64,000 nt of DNA from Kingdonia uniflora (lineage: Eukaryota > Streptophyta > Magnoliopsida > Ranunculales > Circaeasteraceae): the NCBI GenBank assembly GCA_014058105.1, contig JACGCM010001497.1:2480001-2544000 (forward strand), in the 5' to 3' direction. Position 1 is the first letter of the stretch. Each line of letters opens with the position of its first letter. The position numbers were made by a program, and so were the translations under genes. Under the pieces are notes generated by a model, which saw only the letters and a program-made list of their open reading frames with translations, searched no databases and was not told where the DNA came from. This document shows, in pieces, positions 34,387 to 45,071 of this stretch.

Positions 34387-36102
34387 GATAGCATCATCAG
34401 AAGAGTTCAAATGAAAATTGAAGGTTAGAAGGGGAAGCTTCTCTCGACAGAAGGTAAATTAATTCTTATCAACCATGTATTGAACTCCATGCCCATTCAT
34501 TTACTCTCTAGCTCGCATGTTCCTAAAACCATCTTTAAGAGGTTTGAAACGATGTTTGCTGATTTTTTATGGGGAGGCTATGACGGACATCCAAAGCGGA
34601 AATGAGTGGCTTGGGACACGATTTGCAGACCAAAAGATGAAGGTGAGCTTGGTATCCGTAATCTCATGGACATATAAGGGATAACTTTTTATTAAAGAAA
34701 TGTCTGCATATACCCTACAAATATTCCATGTGAAGTGATTTTTTTAAGAGTAAGTATCTCCAAAATGGTATGTTTTCTATAGGAGGTGCTGTTGCATCCA
34801 ACCTCTGGAAGGAAATATATGGTCTGATCGAAACGGTCAAGGCAAACACCGCCTGGGTGTTGGGCAAGGGAGACATCAGTTTTTGGTTTGAGGATTGGAC
34901 TGGAAATGGGGCTCTATGTGATTGCACAGCTATAGACATACATCAACATATTAAAGTAAATGAGGTTCTGGATGAAAATGGAATCTGGCACTGGGAGAGT
35001 TTACAGGCTGAGTTACCGACCACTTTGGAGGACTCGCTAACTCACAAGTTTAAGCTTCAGGAGGAAGATGATAAACTTATATGGGTTGAGTCTATTGACG
35101 ACAACTTTACCACCAAATCAGCTTGGAACTTCTGGAGAACCAAGGACCCATTATTCTGTCGGGCAGATTAGATTTGGCATGCGGTACTCTCGAAGAAAGT
35201 GCAAGTGTTCAGCTGAAAGCTATGAAAAAGTGTCATAACAGTCGATAGCCTCATTCAAACCATGATATGCTTCCCATCCAAGTGTATCTGCTGCCCCACG
35301 GGACATATCGAAACCACCGATCACCTACTAGTTCACAGCGAAACAGCTCGAACAATCTAGAAATTCTTTAGCTTGGCATGTGGCATCTCCTTCATCCCCA
35401 ACCAAACCTTTTGGGCGCTGCAAGGGGTATGGTTTCAGAATGCAAACAAACACTCGCAAGTTGGATTGATTAATGGGTTGCTGCCCTCGTTCATTAGCTG
35501 GGAAATCTGGAGAGCTCGGTGTTCTGCCCGGTTCGATAACATCGCCATGAACGCGGAAAGCATTATTCTGAAAGTGATTAAGTGGGTTCAACACGCGGTC
35601 CGGAAGCTTAAGTTTTCCACCCCATACGACTTCTCTGCTGCCTTATCTCTCCAAATACTACGAATCGTGAAGATTCCCATAACACAAAGAAGGGTGACGG
35701 TAATACGTTGGCGTAAACCCATGTTAAATATGTATAAGCTCAATACAGACGGATCAGCGAGAGGGAGCACTGTGTGGCGGTGTGGTAAGGGATCATAACG
35801 GCAACCTAGTATATGCATACTCTGTGGGGCTAGGTCCTGGTTCGAACAATACAGCAGAACTCTACGCTCTGCTTATTGGTTTTCAAAGTTGCAAGAAATA
35901 CAACTGGTACCCCCTAGTTGTAGAGGTTGATTCGCTCATGATCGCAAATTGGTACAACAACGTGGGTATGGTGTCCCCGAAATACAAAGGAGTTTGGCAG
36001 GACATTCTCTCTCACGGCGCAGAGTTGGTTGTTTGGTTATGTTATATTTTCAGAGAGGCCAACGGCAGCGCCGACAGCTTCGCAAAGCTGGGAAGTGGGT
36101 AA
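34387..36102 (+). pseudogene. LINE ORF2, second part: RT end, zf-RVT-like and RNase H
   Basis: The reading frame resumes after Tat-B with IIRRVQMKIEG, KGKLLSTEGKLILINHVLN and FADFLWGGYDGHPKR, the conserved post-RT part of plant L1. GKGDISFWFEDWTGNG (34865-34910) follows. The zf-RVT-like part is near 35170-35400 (CFPSKCICCPTGHIETTDHL). RNase H starts at about 35735: YKLNTDGSARG, then VVRDHNGNLVYAYSVGLGPG, NNTAELYALLIGF, VVEVDSLMIANW and EANGSADSFAKLG, with D, E and D positions kept. It ends at 36102. Confidence 0.85.
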
Positions 36103-36304
36103 ATTACAAGGGAATATTGGACTATGGTTTCACTACAAAGCCACACTAGAGCTGCCCTAATTCTAGATAAATTGGAGGTAACTGTAATTTGGAAATAAGT
36201 GGTATTTTTGAGCACTTGGCGTTAGAGGCAAGGCTCGTAGTCCTCCTCGTGTAATGTTACTTATCATTTTGCAAATAAAAATAAAATAAAATCCAATGAT
36301 GTGA

Positions 36305-37110
36305 AATTTCTTTCGTATTTTCAACTTATTCCATCTATTATTACAAACTTTCTTTTATAAACTAGATCATTTTTCCTTTACGTATAATAAGCTCTTAAAT
36401 AATCGAAGAACTCAATTACCTCGTAAACTCGTTCACTCGAAGGATTTTTGTTTGGTCTAATTCAACCCAACCATACCAGTTTCAAGAAAACAAAGATTAG
36501 GGAGAGTGCTAGGATGCGCCCATGATGGGCTTTTGAGCATGGGCTCAGTTTATACTCTAGTGTGATAGGGAGGCAGCCCCAACGTAAATCTAATAATTGA
36601 CCTATCAATTTGCTTACAACGGTTAAAGACTATAAGCGCTATGCATTTCATGGGTCTATACATTTACACAAATTTCCTAGAGAAAACCTTGGAAACATCC
36701 TTCAAAACTAAGACTAATTTACCGACCACGGATAGGCTTCGCCGTTTCGGGTTAACAAATTTAAGAAAAATGATAACCGTTTGGGCTCCGCCGTACGTAA
36801 TACGTCACACTTAAATCAGCCTTATGTTTCTTAATCCCAGAAAATATTAACGAATTTCAGCCCCCCCTTTATTACATTTAAGCTCATAGATCCATCCGCA
36901 AAAGCCGACCGGTAAAAGGCCGCCCCCCCCTATTGCAATGACCCATCAGACGAGTACATATTTTTATCGTTTACGCCCAAAATATTGTCATAATTATGTT
37001 TGCAGAACTCAAAAAAGTCGAAATTTCGGATGTTTTTACTTGGGTTAGGTCTCGTATAGTTTTTGTGACCTCAAACCATGGTGACCAAACAAAATCATAG
37101 ATACAACACA
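36305..37110. other. A2 remnant and upstream region of Psb27
   Basis: 36305 to about 36480 continues element A2 after the LINE. From there to 37110 I see no gene. Two C-runs (about 36862 and 36922) and a GCCGACCGGT stretch stand out in AT-rich DNA. The exact end of A2 cannot be fixed, because no LTR is present here. Confidence 0.5.
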
Positions 37111-37115
37111 AATTG

Positions 37116-37137
37116 GATAAGGTGATAAGCCCACGTG
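37116..37137 (+). promoter_or_regulatory. I-box/I-box/G-box light-response module of Psb27
   Basis: GATAAG at 37116-37121, GATAAG at 37124-37129 and CACGTG at 37132-37137 lie within 22 bp, about 77-98 bp before the start codon. I-boxes (GATAA) bound by MYB-like factors and G-boxes bound by bZIP/bHLH factors form known light-response units of photosynthesis genes such as RBCS. No TATA box is visible between here and the ATG. Regulation is inferred. Confidence 0.6.
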
Positions 37138-37213
37138 TCAATCTCTAACAACATCTACAAACCAAAAACTTTCATAACTCTAAACTTCTCTTTTAATTTT
37201 TGTATAAGCAACT

Positions 37214-37744
37214 ATGGCTATGAGTACTTCACCATCTCTACCAACACCGACATCTTCGCGAAAACCGCTCGTGATCGCCCGTTGCAAATCACCCACCGTT
37301 TCACACCCCACCACAGTCCATGCCCCATCAAAAAATGGACACACGAGTCGTCGTGAATTCACGACATTGGTAGCGGGATTACTAGCCCCAACATTGCTTA
37401 TTCCCGTGTACTCAGCATCGGCTGCTTCGGACGAAGAGTACATTAAGGAAACGGAAGAGGTGATCAGTAAGGTGAAGGCGACTATTAGCATGGAAAAGAA
37501 TGATCCTAATGTAGCGACCGCGGTTTCTGATCTTAGGGAGACGTCGAACTCTTGGGTGGCAAAATATAGGAGAGAGAAGTCGTTGTTGAGTCGTGTTTCT
37601 TTTAGGGACATGTATTCGGCTTTAAACGCTGTGTCTGGGCATTACATAAGTTTTGGGCCAACGTCACAAATTCCAGCTAAGCGTAGACAAAGGATATTGG
37701 AAGAGGTGGAGACCGCGGAAAAGAACCTATTGAGGGGGAGATAG
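37214..37744 (+). CDS. PSB27: Photosystem II repair/assembly protein Psb27, chloroplast
   Basis: Psb27 is a thylakoid-lumen factor that binds CP43 during assembly and repair of photosystem II. The single exon gives 176 residues, close to the known plant length. Residues 1-45 are Ser/Thr/Pro-rich like a chloroplast transit peptide. A twin-Arg segment SRREF (about 53-57) precedes a hydrophobic stretch, GLLAPTLLIPVYSASA, fitting a lumen signal cut after ASA by the Tat route. The mature part has ETEEVISKVKATISMEK, SNSWVAKYRREKSLLSRVSF, RDMYSALNAVSGHYISFGP and IPAKRRQRILEEVETAEK, all diagnostic for Psb27. Start chosen at the first ATG (GCAACTATGGCT context). A second ATG two codons later is possible. 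No defect is visible. The next element, C2, begins 250 bp past the stop. Confidence 0.96.
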   Translation: MAMSTSPSLPTPTSSRKPLVIARCKSPTVSHPTTVHAPSKNGHTSRREFTTLVAGLLAPTLLIPVYSASAASDEEYIKETEEVISKVKATISMEKNDPNVATAVSDLRETSNSWVAKYRREKSLLSRVSFRDMYSALNAVSGHYISFGPTSQIPAKRRQRILEEVETAEKNLLRGR

Positions 37745-37988
37745 ATTGTAGGATTTTTTGGAGGGATTATGCGTTTTCTGATGTACTTGTGTAATGTTGA
37801 TTTTGTATGAGAGTATATGATTATCGGTATGATTTGATTTTAATTTGTATAATTTTACATTACATTTTGTGTTATTTTTTCGAATCGTTTGATCATTGAG
37901 GGGTAGGTCGCTTAGCCGTGTTTCTCTACCAGTTTTCCAATTACTAGGTTGGTCGAATCACAAGGCTATTTACGTATTTAGGTAGAGA
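37745..37988. other. Psb27 3' UTR and short intergenic stretch
   Basis: T-rich and TTGTATGA-like stretches at 37780-37870 fit a plant 3' UTR and poly(A) region. No gene is seen. The C2 target duplication ACATC (37989-37993) follows. Confidence 0.5.
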
Positions 37989-37993
37989 ACATC

Positions 37994-38973
37994 TGTATTT
38001 TAAGGAACATGTATATATAGTTTCCCCCAGAAAGGAACAGAAGTGTAACTCGATCATGTTGAAGATGCAGCAACTGTAGTTGTAGATTTCGTAGTGAATG
38101 AGAGGACAACAGGTCAGAAGTGCAACAGTCTATCAAAGGGCAGCAGGTCGAAAGTACAGCAGCAGTAGAACAATAGTAAAATAAAGTGTTCGAGGCATGG
38201 ATCACACTTTATTTAAAGTGCATTTTGACAAACCCCTGGTACAGGTTATGATTGTCTAATCTCTTCCATGATACAACGAGCAGTGAGCGATACAGAAGTT
38301 CCAGTACCAGAGACAACGTACTTGTAACGTTTAGTACCTAAGCGAAACCGAGAGTGAGAGAGAGAGAGAGATGAACGATTGATCTGTGTTTTGTGTATTT
38401 GGAGAGGAAAGTATGAGGGTATTTATAGCTGTTGGGAATACAATGTCTCTCAGCTTTTTACTCTAACGTTCAGAGCATTAAACTCGTTTGTGAGTAACGT
38501 GTCCCGAAGTATTAGGTCTACTAGTCGTTGGGAGGAGAACGTGTACGAGAGAGACCAAACCAAGTCAGTCAAAAGAGTTTAAGCCCAAGCCTAAAAATGA
38601 TAGATACATTTTAGTAAAAAAGAATAGGGTGAGCCTAACCCAAGTCCAAAGGGCCCCAAGGCCTCTAGAGCCAATTGCCCAAGCCCGGTCTGATCCGGTC
38701 CCAAGCCAGAGCCGGCCCGAGAAAGGTCCAAGTGTGTCAAGGGTATAAAATCTTTTCACACACTCACACACCTATGCACTCTCTCTTAGTCACATGTTAC
38801 ACATATATCACATGGGTTCTACCTTTTATGTTTGGTTCCACTATAGTTTATAAATAATGTGGGACTAAACTTTTAGGCTTTAGTTTAGGTACAAGAGTCA
38901 CATGGCAATGAAAATGAACAAGAGGGCAAGGGGTCAAACCCATACTGAGTAATGTTTTGAAAAAAATCCAACA
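37994..38973 (-). repeat. 3' LTR of copia C2 (980 bp)
   Basis: On the - strand it starts TGTTGGATTTTTTTC and ends TTAAAATACA. On the + strand it is followed by ATCCCCCAC, the complement of the polypurine tract. It contains short GA-repeats near 38350-38370 and aligns with 43430-44321. Confidence 0.9.
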
Positions 38974-39599
38974 ATCCCCCACTTTTAAAAACTTTTCGAA
39001 AGGGGAAAGGAATGTGAAAAGAAACGAGAATTTAGTTTCGATTTATAGAGATGTACTTAAGTAAATGTATCATTACACTTGAACCTTTACGTAGTGGACA
39101 GTCTTCAACGAATAAGAATAATAAGTTATCAGAATCTTAAACTCATTATTCATTTTTATACAGTGAAGAAAACCACATACAACCCTACCAGGTGCAAGTT
39201 CTAAATGCCAACACATTTCGGCCATTTATTTAATCCTAATATAGGTAAAGGCTTTAGGGAATTAACCCAATTCTCATAAGAAGCGGCTACACTTCCATAA
39301 TCACCTTGGTGAGTCTATCAAGAGTGTTCTTGCAGCTAGACACCCCACTCAAAGAATGAGATATAAAACTCATTAAGAGTTTAAGAAACTCAGCCTCACA
39401 TTCGCTTCAAGATGTCATACATATATACATTATGTACAGCGAGATGAACTATGGAGTGACAAGCTCCTTGGTTGTATGATTCGTTATCACAGAGATTTGT
39501 TTTTCCTATTGAACCCATTTCTTGGGATTTCTAGTCATTTAGGTTAGGTTCCCATCACTTGCGATCCTATAACAGGCTTTAGTCCCATCCCTAAGGATG

Positions 39600-40900
39600 T
39601 GTTCCAAACTTTGTCACGAGACAGTCCTTTCGTCAAAGGATCCGCCAAGTTGTTTTATGATCTTACAAAGTCTATCATAATAGTACTAGATGTGAGGTAT
39701 CCTCTCATCGTACTGTAATTGCGACATATCGTTAACTTCTTACCATTATAGTAATTCTTCTATATTTTGGCTATTGCAGCAGTATTATCCGAGTAGATCA
39801 AAATCGACAGTATAGGCCTACTCCATAAAATAATATAAGACAAGAGGTCTTTCAACCAACTCGCCTCCTCACTGGCTGCAGCTAGTGCTACTAGCTCAGA
39901 CTTCATAGTTGACTGGGCTAGAATAGTTTATTTCTAGGATCTCCAAAAAATTGCCCCGCCAGCTATAATAAACACGTATCCGCTGGTGGCTTTGGAATCA
40001 TTCGAAAAATGAGTTCCAATCTGCATCGCTAAATCCATCAAGGACCGTGGGAAACTTCTGATAGTGTAAACCCAAGTTTATGGTCTTTTTCAGGTACCGC
40101 ATAACTCGATCAATAGCACCCTAGTGCACCAAACCCGGATTACTTGTGAATCTGTATAGAACCCCTACAACATAAGCTATATCGGGTATAGTACAGTCTG
40201 TAGCGTAGCGAAGGCTTCTAATAATACTTGCGTATTCTTTCTGTTTAACTGCCTCCCCCAAGTTCTTTAAAAGTTTAACTTGTGGATCACAAGGAGTACA
40301 AGCAGGTATACGGTCAAAATATTTGTATTTCTTCAAGATCTTCTCGATATAATGTGATTGATCAAGAGTAATACCAGTGCCTGTGCGTGCGATCTTCATG
40401 CCTAAAATTACACTAGCCTTGCCTAGGTCCTTCATATCAAAATTATTATTAAGCATGTTTTTGGTTTCTAAAATCATATCAAGTGTAGAACCAAAAATAA
40501 GAAGTTCTTCAACGTATAAACATATCATAATATAACTTTCACAAGATACTTTATAATATAGGCATTTATCAACAACTTTAATCTTAAAACCATTTGAAAG
40601 AAGTAATTGGTCGATCCTGTCGTGCCATTTCTTAATAGCTTACTTTAGACTGTATAAGGTCTTGTTCACCTTGCAGACTTTATGTTTCTCACCAGGTATC
40701 ACAAAACCTTCAGGCTGATCCATATATAATTATTCTTCAAGCTCTCAATTTAAAAACTTAATTTTTATATCCATTTGGTGAATAATCAAATTGTGCACGG
40801 CAACAACTACCAATAATACTCTAATGGTTGTCGCATGAGTAACTGAAGAATATATGTCAAAAAAATTAATATTTTCCTTTTACACATATTCCTTTGCTAC
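39600..40900 (-). pseudogene. Reverse transcriptase and RNase H remnant of copia C2
   Basis: RT starts near 40900 with IHQMDIKIKFLN and YMDQPEGFVIPGEKHKVCKV; the core reading frame 40528-40121 has LYVEELLIFGSTLDM, DMKDLGKASVILGMKI, YIEKILKKYKYFD and YRFTSNPG. The normal YVDD reads YVEE, so both metal-binding Asp residues are replaced by Glu. Remains of RNase H continue to about 39600 (for example SSEEASWLKDLLSYII-like reading with stops). The lineage is probably Tork-like; I did not fix it. Confidence 0.85.
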
Positions 40901-41499
40901 ATGTCTTGCCTTATATTTATCTATAGTACCATCTGGTTTAAGTTTCCTCTTTAATATTCATTTACACCTAATAGAACGACTACCAGGAGGTAAGTTGACT
41001 AAACGCCAAGTTTTATTTATAGTAAAAGAATTTATTTTATCATCAATGGCCTCTTGCCACAAATCAACGTCACTTGAGGTTAATGCCTCACTGATAGTGT
41101 TGGGGTCAGATTCTAAGGTATGTACAATATAATCATTACCAAAATCCTTAGCAATCTTTAAATGTTTACCTTTACAAAGTTCTGGGTCTGTATCATGAGA
41201 ATCATCAGCTCTAGAAACTTTTACTTAAGGTATATAAGGGGTCGAAGACGTAGAAGGTTGAGAACCCTTACTACTACCCCTACTGTCCCTCAGTAAATAA
41301 GGAAACTTATCCTCAAAGAATTCAACATCAAGTGATTCAATGATAACATTATCCTTAATATCAAGAAACCTGTAGGCCTTACTATTAATATCATAACCAA
41401 TGAAAACACATTCTAAGGCTCTTCTAGCTAGTTTTATCCGTTTAGGATCAAATTTACGAACATAGGCTAAACAACCCCAAACCTTAAATTAGCTTAACA

Positions 41500-42200
41500 T
41501 TAGGTTTTCATTTTCTCCAAATTTTATAAGGTGCATGACAATTCAGATGTGATATGAGGAATACGGTTAAAAACATGGCAACCAGATAATAATGTTTTAC
41601 CCCATAAAAATTTAGGTGATCCAGGACTAAGTAATATAACAACTATCAACTTAGTATAAGTTTTATTTTTGCGTTCAGCTTTACCATTAGATTCTGGAGA
41701 GTAAGGAGCAGTAGTTTCAAGTATAATCCCTAAGAATTCATACAAGTTTTAAAATTCATGTGAATCATACTTTGTGCCTCAATAACTATGAAATCTTTTA
41801 ATGTTTCTATCAAACTAATTTTTAACCTCTGTTACATATGTCCTAAACATATTTATTGCTTTACTTTTGTGACACCTCAGGTCAACATGAGTATAATTTG
41901 AATGATCATCTATAAAAGTTAAAAAATATTTTTTACCATTTCGTGTTAGTGTGTCATCCATTTTACAAATGTCAGAGTGAACTAAATCTAATAGTTGTGT
42001 TTCCCTAGCAACACCTTTATGTAAGGTTTTAGTAATTTTTGCTTAACTACAAGATTGACATTTATCAAAATTATTCAAATCTACTTTAGGGATCATACCA
42101 AGTTTACTCATATTGTGTACTAACTTCTTATTAACATGTCATAGTCTAGAGTGCCAAATATTAAAAGAAGGCAATAAGTAAGCAGAAGCAGATTTATTCA
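41500..42200 (-). pseudogene. Integrase remnant of copia C2
   Basis: The frame 41745-41524 reads ETTAPYSPESNGKAERKNKT, the end of the IN core, with the catalytic Glu in AERKN kept (usual QNGVAERKN). KFLWGKTLLSGCHVFNRIPH follows as in other copia integrases. The upstream part to 42200 is frameshifted; a Lys/Phe-rich stretch there still fits the core (CHSDICKMDDTLTRNGKKYF). Confidence 0.75.
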
Positions 42201-42372
42201 TTTCAATACTCATTTTGAGCATTCCATTACAAGCAAAGCCCTTTCCCACAAAAATCCCACCTTAGTCAAAATGTAATGATCTGAATGGTCTGCTAAAATC
42301 TTGCCTTGTTGAGAAGATACCCAAAACCAAGATTTTTCCTTATTTTAGGAGTGTGCATAACATCCTTCAGAG

Positions 42373-42582
42373 TCACTGTCTTCCAAAGGTAAATACTAGT
42401 TTAACCTTTCCAGTGCCTAGCACTTTGGTGCAATAAGAGTCCCCAAGAAGTACCTTATGGTATTTAGTCTCCTTATAGGTTTTGAACCAATTGTGTTCAT
42501 AGCAAACATGCCTAGAAGCGTCCGAATCAGCCCACCACCCGTCGGTTCTACCGACCATGTTGATCTTTATGATCATAGCCAC
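42373..42582 (-). pseudogene. Protease remnant of copia C2
   Basis: The active site reads WWADSDASRHVCYEHNWF, where copia proteases have WwlDSGAS.Hi. The Gly is replaced by Asp. VLLGDSYCTKVLGTGKVKL follows, as in the family. Confidence 0.75.
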
Positions 42583-43430
42583 AAGGGATCTTCGATAATA
42601 TTTGCCTGAGCAATAGGTTTGCGGCTTTGGTAGTTTCTAGATATGTGTCTAGGCTTTTTACAGTTGAAGCACATAATAAAAACTGTTTCATTATATGGTG
42701 GGGCCTGTTGGTTCATTTCTTTATTAGGATTTTGGTATCCATTATTGACGGTTATTCGAATTACCACCATTTGGACGGTTGTTTCGATTACCACCATTCT
42801 TATCCTTGAAGGGTTTCCCTTTAGGTTTCAGATGGACTTTCCCTTTGGCTTGAACCAAAAGGATTTCATCTTTCAGGTCTTGCTTTATAGATTCTTCTTC
42901 AACCCTAATACGAGTAATCAAGTTCTCCATGGTGAGCTCTTTTAACTTGTGTTGCAGGATATTCTTATAGTCCTTCCAATTTGGCGGTAATTTATCAATC
43001 ATCACGACAACCTGGAATTGTTCATCAAGAGGTATCCCTTTGGACACAATCTCATGCGTAATTTGTTGCAATTCATCTGATTGGGTAATTACCGACTTAT
43101 CGTCGACCATAGTGAACTTAAGATATCGGCTTACGAAAAACTTTTTAGAACCTGCCTTTTCCGTAACATACTTCTTCTATAATGCTTCTCAAACGGCTTT
43201 TGCAGATTCGGACTGTAGATAGTAATCGTACAATTCATCTGCTAAGCCGTTCAGGATGAAATTATGGCATTTAAAATTTGCCTCAATCCAATTCGAGATA
43301 GAGTCTAAGACTTTATCATATTCATTTACAATTATGTTAGGGTGTACCGCAGGTACGGGAATGGGAGGTTCAACATTGCATTCTTATTCAAGAATATAAA
43401 CAACTTCCTTAAGTGTGAGATAAAAGAACA
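42573..43430 (-). pseudogene. Gag remnant of copia C2
   Basis: The UBN2-type gag end reads DEQFQVVVMIDKLPPNWKDY, LKELTMENLITRIRVEEESI, then a Lys/Asn-rich region (GGNRNNRPNGGNSNNR) and a zinc knuckle CFNCKKPRHISRNY, whose last Cys is Tyr. The upstream part to 43430 is frameshifted but keeps gag-like text (NFKCHNFILNGLADELYDYY). Confidence 0.8.
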
Positions 43431-44321
43431 TCTATCACAGGGTAGCAGGTCCAAAGTACAGTAGCAGTAGAACAGTAGTAAAGTAAAGTGCTCGAGGCGT
43501 GGAACGCACTTTCTTTAAACTGTATTTCAACAAACCCCAGGTACAGGTTATGACTTTCTAATCTCTTCTAGGATACAATGAGCAGTGAGTGATGCAGAAG
43601 TTCCAGTATCGGAGATGACGTACTTGTAAGATTTAACACCTAAGCGAAACTAAGAGAGAGAGAGAGGATAAGATGAATTGTCGATCAATGAAAGAGATAG
43701 AGGGAAAGATGAACGATTGATCTATGTTCTATGTATTTGGAAAGGAAAGTATGAGGGTATTTATAGCTGTTGGGAATACAACGTCTCCCAGATTTTTACT
43801 CTAACGTTCAGAGCATTAAACTCGTTCGTGAGTAACGCGTCTCAAAGAATCAGATCTACTAGCCGTTGGGAGGAGAACGTGTACGAGAGAGACCAAACCA
43901 AGTCAGTTAAAAGAGTTTAAGCCCAAAAATGATGGATAAATTTTTAGTAAAAAAGAATAGGGTGAGCCTAACCCAAGTCTAAAGGATCCCAAGGCCTCTA
44001 GAGCCACAAAAGTTAATTGCCCAATCCCAATTCCGAGCCCGAGCTGGCCTGGCCCATCGGGCTGCCTGAGAGAGGTTTTAGTATGTCAAGGGTATTAAAT
44101 CTTCTCACACACTCACGCACATATGCACTCTCTTTTATTCACATATTACATACATGTCACATGGATTCTACCTTATTTGTTTGGTTCCACTATAGTTTAT
44201 AAACAATGTGGGACTAAACTTTTAGGCTTTAGTTTGGGTACAAGAGTCACATGGTTATACAAATGACCAAGAGGTCAAGGGGTCAAACCTATACAAAGAA
44301 ATGTTTTGAAAAAATCCAACA
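43431..44321 (-). repeat. 5' LTR of copia C2, internally truncated
   Basis: Similarity with 37994-38973 begins only near CTATCACAGGGTAGCAGG (43431), so about 130 bp at the inner end of this LTR and the primer-binding site are missing. Its outer end ATCCAACA at 44321 is intact and meets ACATC. Confidence 0.85.
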
Positions 44322-44326
44322 ACATC

Positions 44327-45071
44327 GTTGTATTACAAAGGCGTCCAAGGGGCCAAGACCTTACCTCTGCCACCAATGTCACGAGCCGACCACCACTACA
44401 CTGCCCGATGCACAGTGGAATATGAGACTGTACGGCGTACATGCATGTGCGGCCGACATATATAAGCCTTCTTGACTAGGTGCGGCGGCATCTGTGGAAT
44501 ATACTCGCGAATGCTTGAGCGACATCCGGATCATCCTGGATACTCGTGAAGGGCCATCAAATATGTATTCAGAATAGGCGGTAACGCTGAAGGTTCTCTC
44601 AATAATTCTTACAGTTTAATCACTCATGTCTGTGCACGAGGTACGAAAAGCACACCTGTCTTGGCAACGGATCAGGGTAGCTCAATATGTCGGGTTCCAT
44701 ATATATAAAAGGGGCGATGAGCCTAGACTAGTTGGATTGCTGGCAACTCGAATAGTATAGTTTATTTTTAAGGGGCGATGCATCTCGATTGGTTCCTGGG
44801 GCATAGTGGGCACACGTTCAGCCCAATCTGGAAAAGCGGCCCGTATTGTAAGACAATGTCTCTTGGCATTTCTTATGCCAAAGAAAACTCATAAACATCC
44901 CTTGTGGATATCCCATGAGCGGGGGTCCTAGATGACCAAGTTATAAAACTTATTTTGTCATGGGGAAGTTTGGACCAACTTCCTCCTTAATATAGCTACT
45001 AAGTAAATAACTTGTTTTCAAAAGGAAACATTAATTGTGGAGACGAAGCATACTGGCATTTCTCGCCCCTT
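44327..45071. other. Non-coding stretch between C2 and C3
   Basis: About 745 bp, more GC-rich than the neighbouring elements, with no open frame I can interpret. It contains two GGGGCGATG words (44711, 44774) and a TATATATAAAAGG stretch (44701), which look like parts of an older LTR. I cannot assign it to a family. Confidence 0.4.

Larger units (their letters stand above)
21672..36288 (+). mobile_element. L1-type LINE, full length, split by Tat-B
   Basis: A plant L1 retrotransposon of about 5.7 kb without the nested element. It has a short 5' UTR, ORF1 (DUF4283 and zinc knuckle), ORF2 with endonuclease, RT, a zf-RVT-like segment and a C-terminal RNase H, and an A-rich tail (AAATAAAAATAAAATAAA at about 36273-36290). 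Target duplication AATCCAATGATGTGA is present at 21656-21670 and at 36289-36303, with A2 sequence on both outer sides. The Tat-B element sits in the RT domain with a GATAG duplication. Stops and frameshifts make it inactive. Confidence 0.9.
8104..36480 (+). mobile_element. Tat-lineage Ty3/gypsy element A2 (host of nested insertions)
   Basis: Parts, in order: 5' LTR 8104-8583, PBS, gag (8651-10005), protease (10293-10586), RT (11060-11755), RNase H, a second RNase H (12487-12760) and integrase (13190-13790). Then comes 3' DNA interrupted by copia C1 (14121-20460), an antisense ORF (21570-21094), and the LINE with Tat-B inside it (21672-36288). A 3' remnant runs from 36305 to an uncertain end near 36480. 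A second, RNase H-like domain before integrase is the hallmark of the Tat clade. I see no 3' LTR. Every coding part has stops or frameshifts, so the copy is dead and old. Confidence 0.75.
37994..44321 (-). mobile_element. Ty1/copia element C2
   Basis: A 6.3-kb copia element on the - strand, bounded by a perfect ACATC target duplication (37989-37993 and 44322-44326) and TG...CA ends on the LTRs. Order on the - strand: 5' LTR (truncated inside), gag about 43430-42573, protease 42582-42373, integrase about 42200-41500, RT about 40900-40121, RNase H about 40100-39600, polypurine tract at 38974-38984, 3' LTR 37994-38973. Domains carry stops and altered catalytic residues, so it is inactive. Confidence 0.92.

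Noticed and set aside
37180..37611. 143-codon frame antisense to Psb27
   Set aside because: Shadow of the Psb27 coding sequence, which has clear homology.
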